Assembly: GCA_037903475.1 (NCBI GenBank)
Contig: JBAJFG010000615.1
Coordinates: 1,698,501 to 1,762,500, forward strand
Direction: 5' to 3'
DNA length: 64,000 nt
DNA from: Ancylostoma caninum
Lineage: Eukaryota; Nematoda; Chromadorea; Rhabditida; Ancylostomatidae
Shown here: in pieces, positions 14,663 through 26,073 of the stretch
How the letters are laid out: each line of letters begins with the position of its first letter
Position numbering within the stretch: position 1 is the first letter of the stretch
Made by a program: the position numbers and the translations under genes
The notes under the pieces: model-generated
Told to the model about the DNA's origin: nothing
Seen by the model: only the letters and a program-made list of their open reading frames with translations
Databases searched by the model: none

Positions 14663-17600
14663 AACTGAAAAAGACTTCTTGATTCTGGTCGATAGAACCT
14701 AGGGAATGGCTACTTGGAGGTCAGAGAACTGTCCGACTTCATTTATGTTCGCACAAGGCGGTTTTTGTGATAAGATAGGAGCTGGAAAAAAAACGTGTCT
14801 GAACTTTAGGCGGCAAACATTCCGATACATTGATCAGCAGAAATCATGAAATCCCATAATAATAACTTCTGAAGTTCTTTCTCAGGAAACTGCTCGGATT
14901 TTTCTCTTCACAAATCCCCATCATTTCCTTGTATAAGCGATTCACATATACATATTGGTATCAAATTATGAAAACAGGATTTCGAAGGTAGATCTTCCTC
15001 TGGTCACAGTGCAATCGTATGGATGTGACAATACTTTCAATTTTAAAACTCCAAGAATGGAACTGTAGCTTATTCATTTCGAGAAAGAGAAACCGCTGAA
15101 GACAAGGAATAGCGATTAGAAGATGATGGAAGATATGAGAGAACAAAATGTAGACGAAGGAACGGACACATTAAGGTTGCAGAGCAATGCGTGACGAGCA
15201 TTTCAGCAGACTTCATTGTTGGTTCCGTTCTCAAGTGATACTAGAGCTTTAGTTCCCATAGAGCTCCAAACTGGGCCAGAAACGCATAGAGATATCCATT
15301 TGCCTCAAAACTAATTTTCATCTGAGGTAATCAACAAATCCTAGATGGTAAGAAGACAAATTTTTAAAAAGGTGGAGAGGAAAAAAGCCTCGAATCATTA
15401 CTGCCCGCCTATGTGGAAGAAGAGGCGTATATGGTAGAAGAGCATAAAGAACAGGACCTCCTTCAGTAATAGTCAGAGAAAAGGGGAAGTTCTAAGCCAT
15501 ACAAATCAACAAAGCATTTGAGAAAACAATACAATATTTTCTGTTTCTTCACGCTCAAAGTTTTTCTTTTAAAATAATTAGAATTTTCCGAAATTATGAT
15601 CAGCAAGTCGTACAAGAATTGTTGTAAACCTGAAACCTCTCCTATGGATAAGAGAAGTCACGAATTTCTTTGCGAGCTGGGATGAACCCCTCGGAGACAC
15701 AGATGTTTGCCAAAGACACGCAGTTCTCCAGCCTAACCTGAGATGTTCGGTCGATGCGACCTATCATGTGATACAACTCGAACGGTACAAGAACTGCTGA
15801 GCAAACTTGAAGGGGGGGGGGCAACGATCACGCTTCTCAGGAATCGAATTGAGGATATTTATGGAGAATTCTGTATGCTTATGGTGAAAAAAATGAAGAA
15901 GAAAGAAAGAAGCTGATCATGATTTACGCAATGAATTTGTGTGCCACTGAAGAATAGAAGTCGATAAAAAAATGAACTTGAGACGCCTTCCTCCCCCCCC
16001 CCCCTCCATCAGCCAGAATGAGTAGGCAAGTTTTCCAAAATTTCTCTAAAAATGGATTATAATTCTGCTTCTTCAATTCATAGTCTTTCTTCGAAAATTT
16101 ATTTTTCATCGCTTACAGCCAGTATAGATTTATTTTGGCTTTTTTTTTTAAATTCCAGCCACCTAGGCCGCTTTTTCGGTGGAAACCCTAGCGTTTCCTT
16201 CCACCGCCCCCTCCCCCCCCCCCTCCCCTTCCTCTGCCGCCTCTCCCCGTAAGAAGAGAAGCCGCTGCAGGCGGACGCGTAGCCTCATACGGTTTAGAAC
16301 GGTTCCCCTTCGACCCCCCCCCCCCCCCTACCCCTTCTAATACCATGCAATCAAGATATGATAGTAGTGTCTAATCCTGAAAGCCAATCCAGGAACAACT
16401 TTTTCCTGAAGAGGAAAAATGTTATGCATAATGGCTATCCTTGATAGGCACAGGATCAGTTCATTTTTCGGAAAATTTCCGAAAAATTACATTAGCGCCT
16501 GCTACCTACAACTTGCAAATTCGTTAGGAATGACACCGTAACTTTGATTTTCTCCAAACTTGGAGCTCAAGAATAATTTTGCTTGCAGCAGAAGAAGATG
16601 TGCCTGTAGACGGAACAGCGACTTACAAATCATAAAGAATGGTCGTTGAGGACTTGCTGCAACCTTGTAAAGAATGATTTGAGAGGTTAAATCTAGTCGA
16701 GAAATTAGAGAAAATAGTTAGCACATAACTTGCAGCTTCATGTTTATGCATAGCTTTCGGACACACGATCTCATTTCGGAGTGAAAATCTCACCTTTATT
16801 CCAAACCTCATTTCAGACAAATCTGATCAAATATATAGTGCCGTTCAAATTAACATGCAGGATATGATGATGGAAAAATGATAAAAATAGTCGTAAAAAC
16901 GAAACACGAATAAAGGGAACACTGTAACAATATAGGCTATTCATTCCCGAAGTACCACTATTTTCTCTCACATAAAATAGAGTGATCCTAGTAGATTCAA
17001 AGATTAACTTGGAAATTTCACAGTAGAAATCTGAATAGCAGTTGGTTTAAAAAAAACGCGACTAGTTTCAAGAACTTTTTGTGAGACTCGAAGTCCCAGA
17101 ATAGGAAGAATTAGATACCAGCAATTCATTACCCGATTTTATGGCATTCCCAGATGTGAGAAACAAGTTCTCTATCGAATCGAAATTGCTCGAAGTTATT
17201 CGATCAGGCAAACCAAAGGAGAGTTATGCAGTTTTCCAAAGGATACAAGGCAACAATGGGAAAATGGAATAGTCCTGGAGTGATGCATATCAGAGAAGTG
17301 TGAGGTTTTGCTTTTGACGGGAGCATATCCTGCACTTTGGGATGAGTGGGCGTGGAAGAGATCATTTTCGAAAAATAAATGAAGGAAGCGGTGACTGCTG
17401 TTGCTATTCCAGAAAAACAAAGTGCTGTTGCAGCATTCGTACGGAGCTCTTACAACATGCACGACGGTGTTTCAAAAACAGTACGTTAACGATGACAATG
17501 ATTCGGGGAACGAATAGGATCTTGTGTTCTAAACCGCAGGAAAAGGACAAAACGTAGAGATTTTGGAGACGACTAATAGGCATGCGTTCTAGTTAAATAG

Positions 17601-18870
17601 AATGGAAGTAAAGTAGCAGAAATGTGAAATCTTCAGAAGCTTGCACCGTGGAGGAGGCTCTAGCTCCGCTCAGACTCTGTGCACCGAGGGTATGCGACCT
17701 TAGAAAGTATATAATTCACTGAACAGTGCTGCAAAAGTGATTTTGTTGTACTATAGCGCCAATGTATTTATTTAAAACACCGAAGAAAATTTTGCACCAA
17801 ATGGTTAAGTCGCTATTCTCTTGAAGAAAGATCTAGCTACTCATATAACATGGCGAAAAAAAAAACTCAAGTTCAACGTTTGATAAGGCTTGCCAAATAG
17901 CAACACCTACTATCGAAGAAACTGGTTAAGTAAAGTATTATAATAGCATCGACATAATGAATACCACCACGGTGAGACCAGCAGTCTGACAAGATGGCTG
18001 AGCAAAAGCTACGAACCGGAAGAGGAAACCCAGAATCACAGATGAACTCGGATTGAAGTCACTTTCCAAAATAATGGCGAATCAAATTCGAGTTCAACTC
18101 CTGCATTCCTCTCACTTCCTCCTGCAATTTAGGCAGCAGCATATTTTAGAGGCACTTCAACAATTGGTTGATTATAAATGGATGACAATTTTTTTCATCT
18201 CTGCTGGAGGAAATGCTTAAAAACAAGAAGGATGATGTCATGGCTGTAACAACTACAGCGATTTGAATGACCCAACAATTCTATGTTCTTACTGAGGTAC
18301 ACATCAGGAATTCCGGAAAAGAACAACTCGCTGGCATTTTCAAAAGGTTCGCGCCTTTGTCAGTGATCGCCGCACTGCTGTGGTAAACACACCCTCGCTG
18401 TTTCGGACGGGATCGATTTTGCCGACTGCCTTGTTGTTTACCAGCACAGCAAAAGAACCGAAAATAACATGCACACTTCGGAAATCACCGGACACGTGGT
18501 GTTTTCGAAGCGTGTTTGACACCCAGTCCAAAGAACCACAAACTAGACGTAGGCCTTGCGACTTGATTACATACACAGTTTGTTTCAGTGGGGAAGATGG
18601 CTGGAAAGAGGCCAGAGGGAAAAAGAGCGAGGGAAAGTGCGCAGGAATTGCCGAGGGTGAAGAGAAAAACAGGCAATATGCATGAATATCAACTATCACC
18701 GAAGTTGAAACAAACCATATATCGGCTCTTCTTTATATTGCCAGAGTATAAAAGACAGCACCAGATTAAACAAGATCCATGTGCGATACAGCAGACGAAG
18801 ACGACATTCAGGAAATGATATGCAGAAGGGAGAATCATAACAACAACCTTTTAGAACAAAATATGGGACG
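14663..18870. other. intergenic, no gene recognised
   Basis: Upstream side of the epoxide hydrolase. Four poly-G/poly-C tracts lie at about 15812-15821, 15993-16004, 16207-16222 and 16315-16328. Several short open frames exist on both strands, but none has splice-site support or a family I recognise. Around 18560-18690 is a purine-rich segment that recurs in reverse at 22490-22600 and 62700-62830, so it is a dispersed repeat. Confidence 0.55.
18560..18700 (+). repeat. dispersed purine-rich repeat, copy A
   Basis: Contains CAGTGGGG, then GGAAAGA, GAGGGAAAA and GGGTGAAGAGAAAA words. The same series in the same order is found on the reverse strand at about 22490-22600 and 62700-62830. The flanking CAACTATCA is also shared with the third copy. 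No open frame is conserved among the three, so it is probably a fragment of a non-autonomous element. Confidence 0.5.
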
Positions 18871-20792
18871 GGGAGATATGAGATAAGCCGTTTGGACTAC
18901 TTCGGACATTGGACAAGGCGTCAAATAAAATGAGTCGTCTGCAATTGAACACAGTGCTACCGTCTTACGCGCACAATGTAAAAAAATCCGGGAAACGCGA
19001 GAATTGATAGAATCGCTTTGAAAGATGCCTAAAAAAGCACAAATAGCGGTGATGATGTTTGGCCAAGCGCAATAAACGGTGTAAGTATAATCTGATACGT
19101 AGCTGCGATTCTGCGGATGTGTTTTCTCTCAATGCTGCTCACTAGTGAGAATTGACTCTTATTGAAAATATGTTTTTCTCAACATTTGTGGAATCACAGT
19201 ACTGGAATGTTTTCGTCTTCGAACATATCATTGCATTGTGGGAGTTTACTGTCGTGAGCATAAAATGAATGGGTACTATTGTACTTCAGCGGCCCCACTA
19301 TGGACCCCAAACTCAAAGTCATGGATTTCTCTGAAAACTTGCATACATGAGTAATTCGATGTGCTGATCACGAATATCATATTCACTTCCCGTGATAGTA
19401 TCGATTTTATTGATTTTATCGATTTTTCCCCAGGTATGGACCTCCTCTCGGATCTCTCTGAAAATTTGCCTACTGGGGTTTCTGGAGAAAATCAATGAAA
19501 TCGAGAATGAAGGTGCGGGTTGCAAATATGATGAAGATTTCGCAAGAAAAGGTCGGCTTTGTGGGGAAAACTCCAGTAAAACCTGCAACTACACCGCCCT
19601 ACAGTTAAAAATCTGGAGAACATCAATGAAATCGAGAATGTGATGCGAAACAGCTATTATATTCGTGATCAGCAACTTCAAGAACCTCTAAATGCACTTT
19701 TTCAGAGAGATTTGAGATACATATGGGTAGAACTTGGAAAAAATCGATAAAATCAATTAAATCGATATTGTCATGCGAAATGAATATGATATTTGTGATC
19801 AGCACCTCGAATTACCCCTGTGTGCAAGTTTTCAGAGGAATCCATGGTTTTGAGTTTCGGGTCGATAGTGGGGCCGCTGAAGTACAATAGTACCCATTCC
19901 GACATATTGCTTCTTCTGTAGTAAATCGAAGTTCTAACTTTGGTCAATCGTGCAACAGCAGAGTTTTTTCTTCCTCAATTAGCGCGGGAGTGAACGATGA
20001 ATACTGAATTACAAATGTCAAATTTCGTAATTCTGACTGCAGTGATAATTTTGTTTACCATATGTCCCTCTCTTTTTCTTGCGGTTAATCCCAGCACAGT
20101 ATTCAGTTGTTCCATGTTTTTGAAAACTAACTATTCACCATTCCTTTCGACACAAGAATTATTCTTGTTCTGCCATTTTATCAACTAAAGAATTTCCAAT
20201 ATTTTTGGGATTGAAAGCTTTTGGATAACGCAGAAAGAAGACGTTTATTGATTCTGATCCGTTCTTAGTGTGTAAATTTGAAGGGCGGGGCGTTTTCTGG
20301 ATTTCACTAACGACTGTGTGGCGCTATCAGGTCATGATAAAACGGTAGCTAATTATTCTTTTTTGTCTATTCGCGACGCAGTTACGATGTAACCCACTCA
20401 ACAGTGTCATTCTGCCACGTTTGACGTTCTCTCGCTCTCACTTCTTAATATGAACGTTTTTATTTCCCGCTTGGATGTCGTAGACTCTTTCTGCTGTTTC
20501 CCACGACCTAGCAAGAACGTTTTCCAAATGTATTCATTTCTTTCTGGCATTGAAGATCGGAGACTTACCAAAACTCTCTTTTCATGAATAGTACGGCTGG
20601 AAACGTGTGAAAAGTGGTAAGGAGCAACTCAAAAGCCATCTTTCAAAGCGATTCTATCAATTCTCGCGTTTCCCGGATTTTTTCACATTTTGCGCGTAAG
20701 GCGGTAGCATTGTGTTCAATTGCAGACGACGCATTTTATTTGACGCCTTGTCCAATGTCCGAAGGTGTCTAAACGGCTTATCTCGGGAGATA
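18871..20792. mobile_element. large inverted-repeat (foldback) element, about 1.9 kb
   Basis: Arms of about 157 bp at 18871-19029 and 20636-20792 are near-perfect inverted copies. Shared landmarks are GAGATAAGCCGTTT, GGACAAGGCGTCAAATAAAA, TGCAATTGAACACA and AACGCGAGAATTGATAGAAT. The 1.6 kb between them has no recognisable transposase and holds a second palindromic element at 19268-19898. I could not define a target duplication. Read as a non-autonomous DNA transposon with a nested insertion. Confidence 0.65.
19268..19898. mobile_element. nested foldback element with long inverted arms
   Basis: The first 34 bp of each end are identical in inverted orientation (AATGGGTACTATTGTACTTC, continuing to CAGCGGCCCCACTAT). 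The arms continue with fewer matches for about 170 bp, sharing TGATCACGAATATCATATTC-like and TTGATTTTATCGATTTT words. The central part repeats the same words again (AATCAATGAAATCGAGAATG-like), so the element is an inverted repeat with internal duplications. No coding potential. Confidence 0.75.
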
Positions 20793-21570
20793 TTTCGCCA
20801 ACATGGTCTTTTTGGTGTTGTGAAATGTGAGCACAAACTACAAGGTTACACTACGACCAAAAGACCACTACAAACTACGGTACATTGTATATACACGCAC
20901 ATTTTCTAGAACAACTGCACAGAATCAATTTACATCAATCCTCGATCATAGCTATACAACTGGGAAGAAGATGAGATCCCAAATAATTGTGATAGAAATG
21001 GTTTCTATCCGCATAAAACAACATATTTTTACATGGAAAAGTTTTGTGCATTACAGCACGAGGACAATTTCTTTGTTTCGCGCATGCTGGTTCCATACAA
21101 ACAGTCTATGAACGCTTCTCTAGTTCATTATAAGATAATCCGTAAGAACTGTCACTTATTGCTGGTGCGAAAATAGCGCGCTCCATTTCCAAACGAGAAC
21201 CCGCGAAATGAAAACTTTCAAATCAGTGCTGCCCCTCGTCTCTTCCTCATTTTCTTCTTCTCCGTTTGTACCTCTCTGTTCTCCCACTCTCCTTTTCGCG
21301 TTCCTGCTGTGCAGTATCGGTATAAAGGACAGAACCTTTCCTTCGAGAAGGAAGTTGCGATTTTGATCTAACTAACCGCAATCATTTAGAGTTTCCGCAT
21401 TTAGCATGACCTCTGTTTTTGTTTTGTCTCCTTGTTTTCATAAGTTCTTGTGGTGATGATCCCAAGGAGATACACTCATACGCGAGCGGTTTGTGTCTCC
21501 ATACGGTTGGTCCATTCCCTCCTCATCAATGGAGGTAGCTTTTGCTACCTCGACAAATCTTTCCTTCCAG
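20793..21570 (+). promoter_or_regulatory. upstream region of the REEP gene with TATA-like box
   Basis: A TATAAAG word at 21321-21327 lies about 250 bp before the REEP start codon and follows a pyrimidine-rich block (CTTCCTCATTTTCTTCTTC and CTCTCTGTTCTCCCACTCTCC). A 3' splice acceptor (TTTCCTTCCAG, ending 21570) sits two bases before the ATG. It may be a spliced-leader acceptor or the end of a 5' UTR intron. Confidence 0.45.
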
Positions 21571-21572
21571 GG

Positions 21573-24091
21573 ATGTTCTCACTCCTTTGTCACCTGGCTT
21601 CAGCTTTTGTCGGCGCTGTTATACCTGTATTTTATTCCTACAAAACCATAAAGAAACCCAGTCAAAAGATGTTGGTAGGTTTCATACCATACTATCCTTC
21701 GTAGAAAATGAGTACTCATGAAAACTAAACAAATTTCAGTCGTACTGGTCCAAGTACTGGGCTGTATTTGGCTCTTTCCTAGCTGTCGATGCTGTTTTGG
21801 ACTCGTTGTTCATCCAATATTTCATACCATTTTATGAGTTCGGGAAGCTGCTGTTTCTTGTATGGGCAGTCAACCCGTACACTTCTGGAGCGCAGTTTGT
21901 CTTTGACAAAGTTGGCAGATTTGTTGTTATCTCTCCTCAAGTTGCGAGCGGTTGATACAAGGGATTTCAGATGCTTGCTCCTTTTATTAAACGTCACGAA
22001 AAGAAGATGGACGTATATGTTGAATGCATGATCGATAATGTGGTCACCCACGGTCCAGAATTGGCGCTTACGGTGAGACCCAATGATTTTGACATGATTC
22101 ATTGGCTTCTCCTTGATCGAGTAGTGCGATTGAGCTAATCTAAGAGATTGGTCCTCTGGTTTTATGTTCTCTTTCGTAATGGTTTCCCACTCCGTAAGCA
22201 GTACCCTACCTGGGTTGCATATAATATCGACAAAATTACATTGTGCCTGCTATAGTCTGTTCCAAGCGTAACAATACAGGGCTTCCCCTTCGGAGTAAAC
22301 ATCGCGTTGCAATACGCGCACGAGCTGATCCATTTCAGCAGATCAAATTCTTAATTGAAAGGCTACGTCCGAACCGCTAAAAACCACTCGCATATAGCCT
22401 TTCAACTAAAAGTTTGATCTATTGGAATGGAGCAGCTCGCGCGCATATTGCAACGCGATGTTTACTCCAAGGTAGATGTCCTGTAGCTGAGTAGCCACGC
22501 GGATAACCTGCTTTCCCCTCATTCACCTCCAGTTGCTGCACATTTTCTCGCGTTCTTTTTCCCTCTGCTGTCTTTCCAATTATCGTCCATGCTGAAACGC
22601 ATGCTAGCAGACGCGACGCGAATTATGTCCATTGCTTCGTTATTGAAGGTCAAGGTATAAACAGCACACGACCTGGACCCGCGACGTCGCTCCGTGAGGA
22701 TAACCCTAACCACCATAAAGCGACCACTGCTTACACTTCTTTCCACACAGAATTAACCGCTTTTGAGTAGTTCATGGGTGGTTAGGTTGCGTCGCCATGA
22801 AGCATAAACACGACCTGGTGATTGTGGGCGGCCACACGGAAAGAAACCCATCTGCAATCAGTAGATATCAACCTGCCCTATACACCCAGGTGAAGTATAG
22901 CACCTTGTGTCGCTATTGTTTAAACAAAATTGACCTTTGTAAGTATTGATTACCAGGGGCTTGTGCAGTAGTAATTCCAAAATTGCTTTGCCTAAGACCG
23001 ATAGATGTCGCAAGGTGTTATTCTTTCTTGGTTCGATTGACAATATTGTTGTTGTACCTTTGTCTGCTATAAATTTCTTCCACAATTACTTCTTCTTTTG
23101 TTATGACTTCCAAACAAACGCAGGTGATCAGTTTTTTCCACTACTGAGAAAAATTTAGGCTGGAACGACACTGTGGAATGTTGCTAGGAACCTTCACGCT
23201 TTGTCTCGCATTAGGGTAACTTCTTTTCTTTCAGAATCTTTATACTTGAAAAAAATATGCAAGATTCTTTCCAAGAATTTCAAGAAAAAAGTTCTTGCAG
23301 TCAGATACGCTTGGTCGCGCTTTGCTGCAAGGTGAAGAGAGGATCGCCATTGCGGACATATCAGATGGTCATGAACAGGATGATGGACTAGGGAACCAAG
23401 TATCTGAACCAACACCACGTAAGGTTTTAGGAAATTTCGTCATTTTTCTAGCTATGTCTGGATGATCGAAGTATTCTTTGAAGATCAGTGGTATGATGAT
23501 TCCAGGGATCGTGGAAGTCAAGGTCGAGCAGCCTGAATCCGACGATGAAGTAATATTCGTTGATCCTCATCAACACATGGACAGGAATGCAACCTCAAAG
23601 TCGTCCGCATCAGTTTCATCGAAGACTCCTATGCCTACAAAACGAGTATGGATAAGTTTTCTTCTGGTTGTTTATGGATTACTTATTTCTGCACCAAAAT
23701 CTGCACGCTCAGCGCTGTGCAATCATCTTCCATTTTCAGTTTTGAATGTGTACGAAGCATAGTGATGTGTATTAGTTTTGTCTGGATTTAAGGTCCACTA
23801 AGGGTCTCTGTTTCAGAGAAGAGGAAGAAGACCATCGTCAAATGTAACTCGGCGAAGGATAAATAAAAATACAAAGTGCTCTGACTTGGGTGAGGATGCC
23901 TTTGAAGGACAGGAGCTTATTGGAGGTGCTGAAGTAACTCCCTGGGAAGAGTACACAACAATTCTCTAGATTTTATCTGCACTTCAGGTGATCCCGTCAA
24001 AAGACCGCTCCGACAGAGCAACCGTGTCGCCGCAATGGCTGCAAAAAAGCAACTTGTCATAGTCGGCGATGACATGACTGGCGAAGAATAA
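21573..24091 (+). CDS. REEP / TB2-DP1-HVA22 family ER membrane-shaping protein
   Basis: Seven exons: 21573-21674, 21740-21910, 21971-22072, 23301-23418, 23506-23645, 23817-23925 and 23988-24091, giving about 281 residues. Exons 1-3 form the conserved TB2/HVA22 domain: a hydrophobic hairpin (HLASAFVGAVIPVFYSYKTI), SYWSKYWAVF with a second hydrophobic stretch, then FGKLLFLVW and APFIKRHEKKMD, as in REEP1-4. Family members bend tubular ER membranes. Exons 4-7 add an acidic, serine-rich and then Arg-rich tail (KRRRGRRPS, RPLRQSNR) that I join by splice phase only. This tail is less certain and could belong to another transcript. The first exon begins two bases after a strong acceptor. Intron 3 (22073-23300) carries a MITE. 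An alternative donor choice in exon 6 would give a different C-terminus. Confidence 0.85.
22281..22477. mobile_element. MITE-like hairpin in REEP intron 3
   Basis: About 85-bp imperfect inverted arms fold onto each other: GGAGTAAACATCGCGTTGCA on the left and its complement ending GATGTTTACTCC on the right, continuing through GAGCTG, CCATT and GATCAAA to TTGAAAGGCTA near the centre. No open frame and no clear target duplication were found. Confidence 0.65.
22490..22600 (-). repeat. dispersed purine-rich repeat, copy B
   Basis: Reverse-strand relative of the segment at 18560-18700, with TGGAAAGACAGCAGAGGGAA and GAACGCGAGAAAATGTGCAG in the same order. It lies in REEP intron 3 beside the hairpin element. 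Confidence 0.45.
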
Positions 24092-24113
24092 TCTTCTCTT
24101 CCAATCTCACCAT

Positions 24114-24831
24114 CATTACTCAGACAAACCCTCGCTTGTCGCGCGCGCCTGTTTGAGGTCTCCGCGAGAAGCGACCCTTGCTTCGCTTTGCGCGGAGCAG
24201 AAGGAAATAGTACAGTTTCGAAGACGCAGGTCGGTAAAGTCGCTCGCTTCTGCCGGAGCACAACTTCGCTGGGCGCGGAGCAGAAGAGGGACGATTTTCG
24301 AAGGACGCAGACGACGAAAGACGCTCGCTGGGCGCGCGCGACAACATCGCTGGGCGCGCGCGAGAACACATCTTCACCAGCAAGAAATACGAAGCAACAT
24401 CTGTGGGAGTCCGCCGGTCAGGACGGCCGGCAGTTACAGATTTAGATGGCGTGAAGGCAATATTTTTTCAACCGCTAGCCTCCTTCATTGAAGGGGAGGT
24501 CGTAGCGGCCATTTTTGTAAAGGTGATCATGCACCATTAGTACATATATGTGTTGGACCCTTGTCGCTCAGCGTTAAACACCTGGCCAGCATCCGGTATT
24601 GACCGGTTGTGACATCATCGCTGGGCGCGCGCGCCGATCTCGCAAGGCGCGCGCGACAAACTCGCAAGGCGCGCGCTCCAAGTTCGCTAGGCGCGCGCTT
24701 CTATCTTGGTCGCTCGGCGCGCGCGACAAACTCGCTGGGCGCGCGCCCCAATCTCGCTTCTGCCGGGGCCTTACCTGCGCGCCCAGCGAGATTGTCGCGC
24801 GCGCCCAGCGAGGGTTTGTCTGAGTAATAGG
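24114..24831. mobile_element. GC-rich foldback with CGCGCG minisatellite
   Basis: Ends are inverted copies: ATTACTCAGACAAACCCTCG at the left and its complement finishing TTTGTCTGAGTAAT at the right. The interior is packed with roughly 20-bp repeats of the type TCGCTGGGCGCGCGCGACAA, at about 24310-24365 and 24617-24815 and inverted near each end, with GGCGCGGAGCAGAAG-type variants. The local GC and CpG content is far above the AT-rich surroundings. Open frames here are Arg/Ala-rich artefacts of the repeat. The element starts about 25 bp beyond the REEP stop codon, so the REEP 3' UTR may run into it. Confidence 0.75.
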
Positions 24832-25756
24832 TATTTACTTCGCCATCTAGTCTCAGTTTTCCGTTTTTGTATAAGGTGAGGAGCTGTTGATAATTTTGAC
24901 TCCACTAACATATCCCATTTTGATGATCGGGTTGATCTTGTTTCACTTACAATTACTAGTTACCTCAATTGTGCATGTTGTAGTGCCTTGTCCCTTTCAT
25001 ACCAGTAGTTTGCATTTCTTCTTCTTATTGCATGTGCTTGCTTTTTCATAGATTATGTATGGAATTTGGCAATATTGGTTTCGATCTCTGCTCAAACTAT
25101 CCAAAAATGAATCTTATAATCATGTGAATGATCAGATGGCATGAGTATACGTTTTCTTGTGATCTGTTAGCGCACCGTGAGAAGTGTTTGCAAATAGGGG
25201 TAAGAGTCTCTTGTACACTGTTCCCATCGAGATTTCTGGACAGATGCGAGAAGCTGAAGGTGAGTTGACTGATTCATGGATGGCTACTTTTGTAAACCAC
25301 TGATCGAATGAGAAAGATCGTGCTGCCAGTGTGCACAAAATTAGGCTAAGGTGTCCACAAAGCAGAGTTTTTATTTTATTAAACAACTTTTATGAGCTCT
25401 TAGTTCGTTACGTCGTTTTCCCTCCTTCAATCCCATTGATTTCACTGATTCTGTTGAAATTTTATTGAAATATATGTAAAACAGCGGATGTATACTGCAT
25501 CAATAAATTTTGTATTGTGACTCTAGTCATATTTTCCTCTACGCTAATACCTCGCTTGACTTTGGCTCACCGAGGGATGTGAGGCAGCAGGAATGCTACG
25601 AATGCTCTATAGGCAAGGAGCCGTGCCCGTACTTCCACTGTTTCCAGGTTTTCAGGGTGCTTTTAGGTGAAGGTGCAACTTTCATGTTCATATTCAACTT
25701 CTAGAAATGTTCGGATCATTATTCAGGCTCCGAAAGCGCGGCCATATTTGTTGTAC
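24832..25756. other. intergenic; possible small secreted-protein exons
   Basis: From 24923 on the plus strand is a Met followed by a hydrophobic run (MIGLILFHLQLLVTSIVHVV) that would suit a signal peptide. At about 25592-25648 is a cysteine-rich stretch, QECYECSIGKEPCPYFHCFQ, bounded by an AG and a GT. A further open exon-like stretch lies at about 26540-26756, in two alternative frames. Ly6-like short cysteine proteins start in this way, but I could not build a convincing gene, so none is called. Confidence 0.25.
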
Positions 25757-25769
25757 TAACGCGATCATA

Positions 25770-26060
25770 GGGGGCGCGTGTGGCGCAGTGGTAAGAGGCT
25801 CGCTGCGCACGCACACGATCGATGGTTCGATCCCGCCCGAGGCCAACCAAGCCTTCCATCCCTCCGGGGTCGGTAAATTGGTACCAGAGGAGTCTGGGAG
25901 GATGAAGCACTGACTTGGTACATCGGGTGCCCCCCCCCCCAAGTCATTGTACAGGGCACATACGCATTCAACGCCTCTACGATGCTCAGATGAAGTCGAA
26001 TGCGTGGCGCATCCCTCGTGACGGGATTGATTAACGCCGACCACTTTATCCTTTATCCTT
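25770..26060 (+). mobile_element. tRNA-derived SINE with 13-bp target-site duplication
   Basis: A complete 291-bp SINE. The head has A-box TGGCGCAGTGG and B-box GGTTCGATCCC, as in a tRNA gene. A body follows (GGTCGGTAAATTGGTACCAG, a C10 run at about 25930-25939), then a tail of repeated TTTATCC units. The 13-bp sequence TAACGCGATCATA flanks it perfectly on both sides (25757-25769 and 26061-26073), which proves insertion by target-primed reverse transcription. The intact duplication suggests a fairly recent event. The family differs from the dimeric SINE elsewhere in this window. Confidence 0.9.
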
Positions 26061-26073
26061 TAACGCGATCATA

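Noticed and set aside
15642..15824. Minus-strand frame of 60 residues with orderly codons
   Set aside because: Single isolated stretch next to a G-run. No neighbouring exon, start context or family could be found.
24120..24830. Arg/Ala-rich proteins on both strands
   Set aside because: All frames of the CGCGCG repeat are open and Arg-rich; this reflects composition, not selection.
25777..25850. A tRNA gene at the start of the 25.8 kb SINE
   Set aside because: The tRNA-like head is part of a 291-bp unit with a tail and a 13-bp target duplication, so it is a retroposon.
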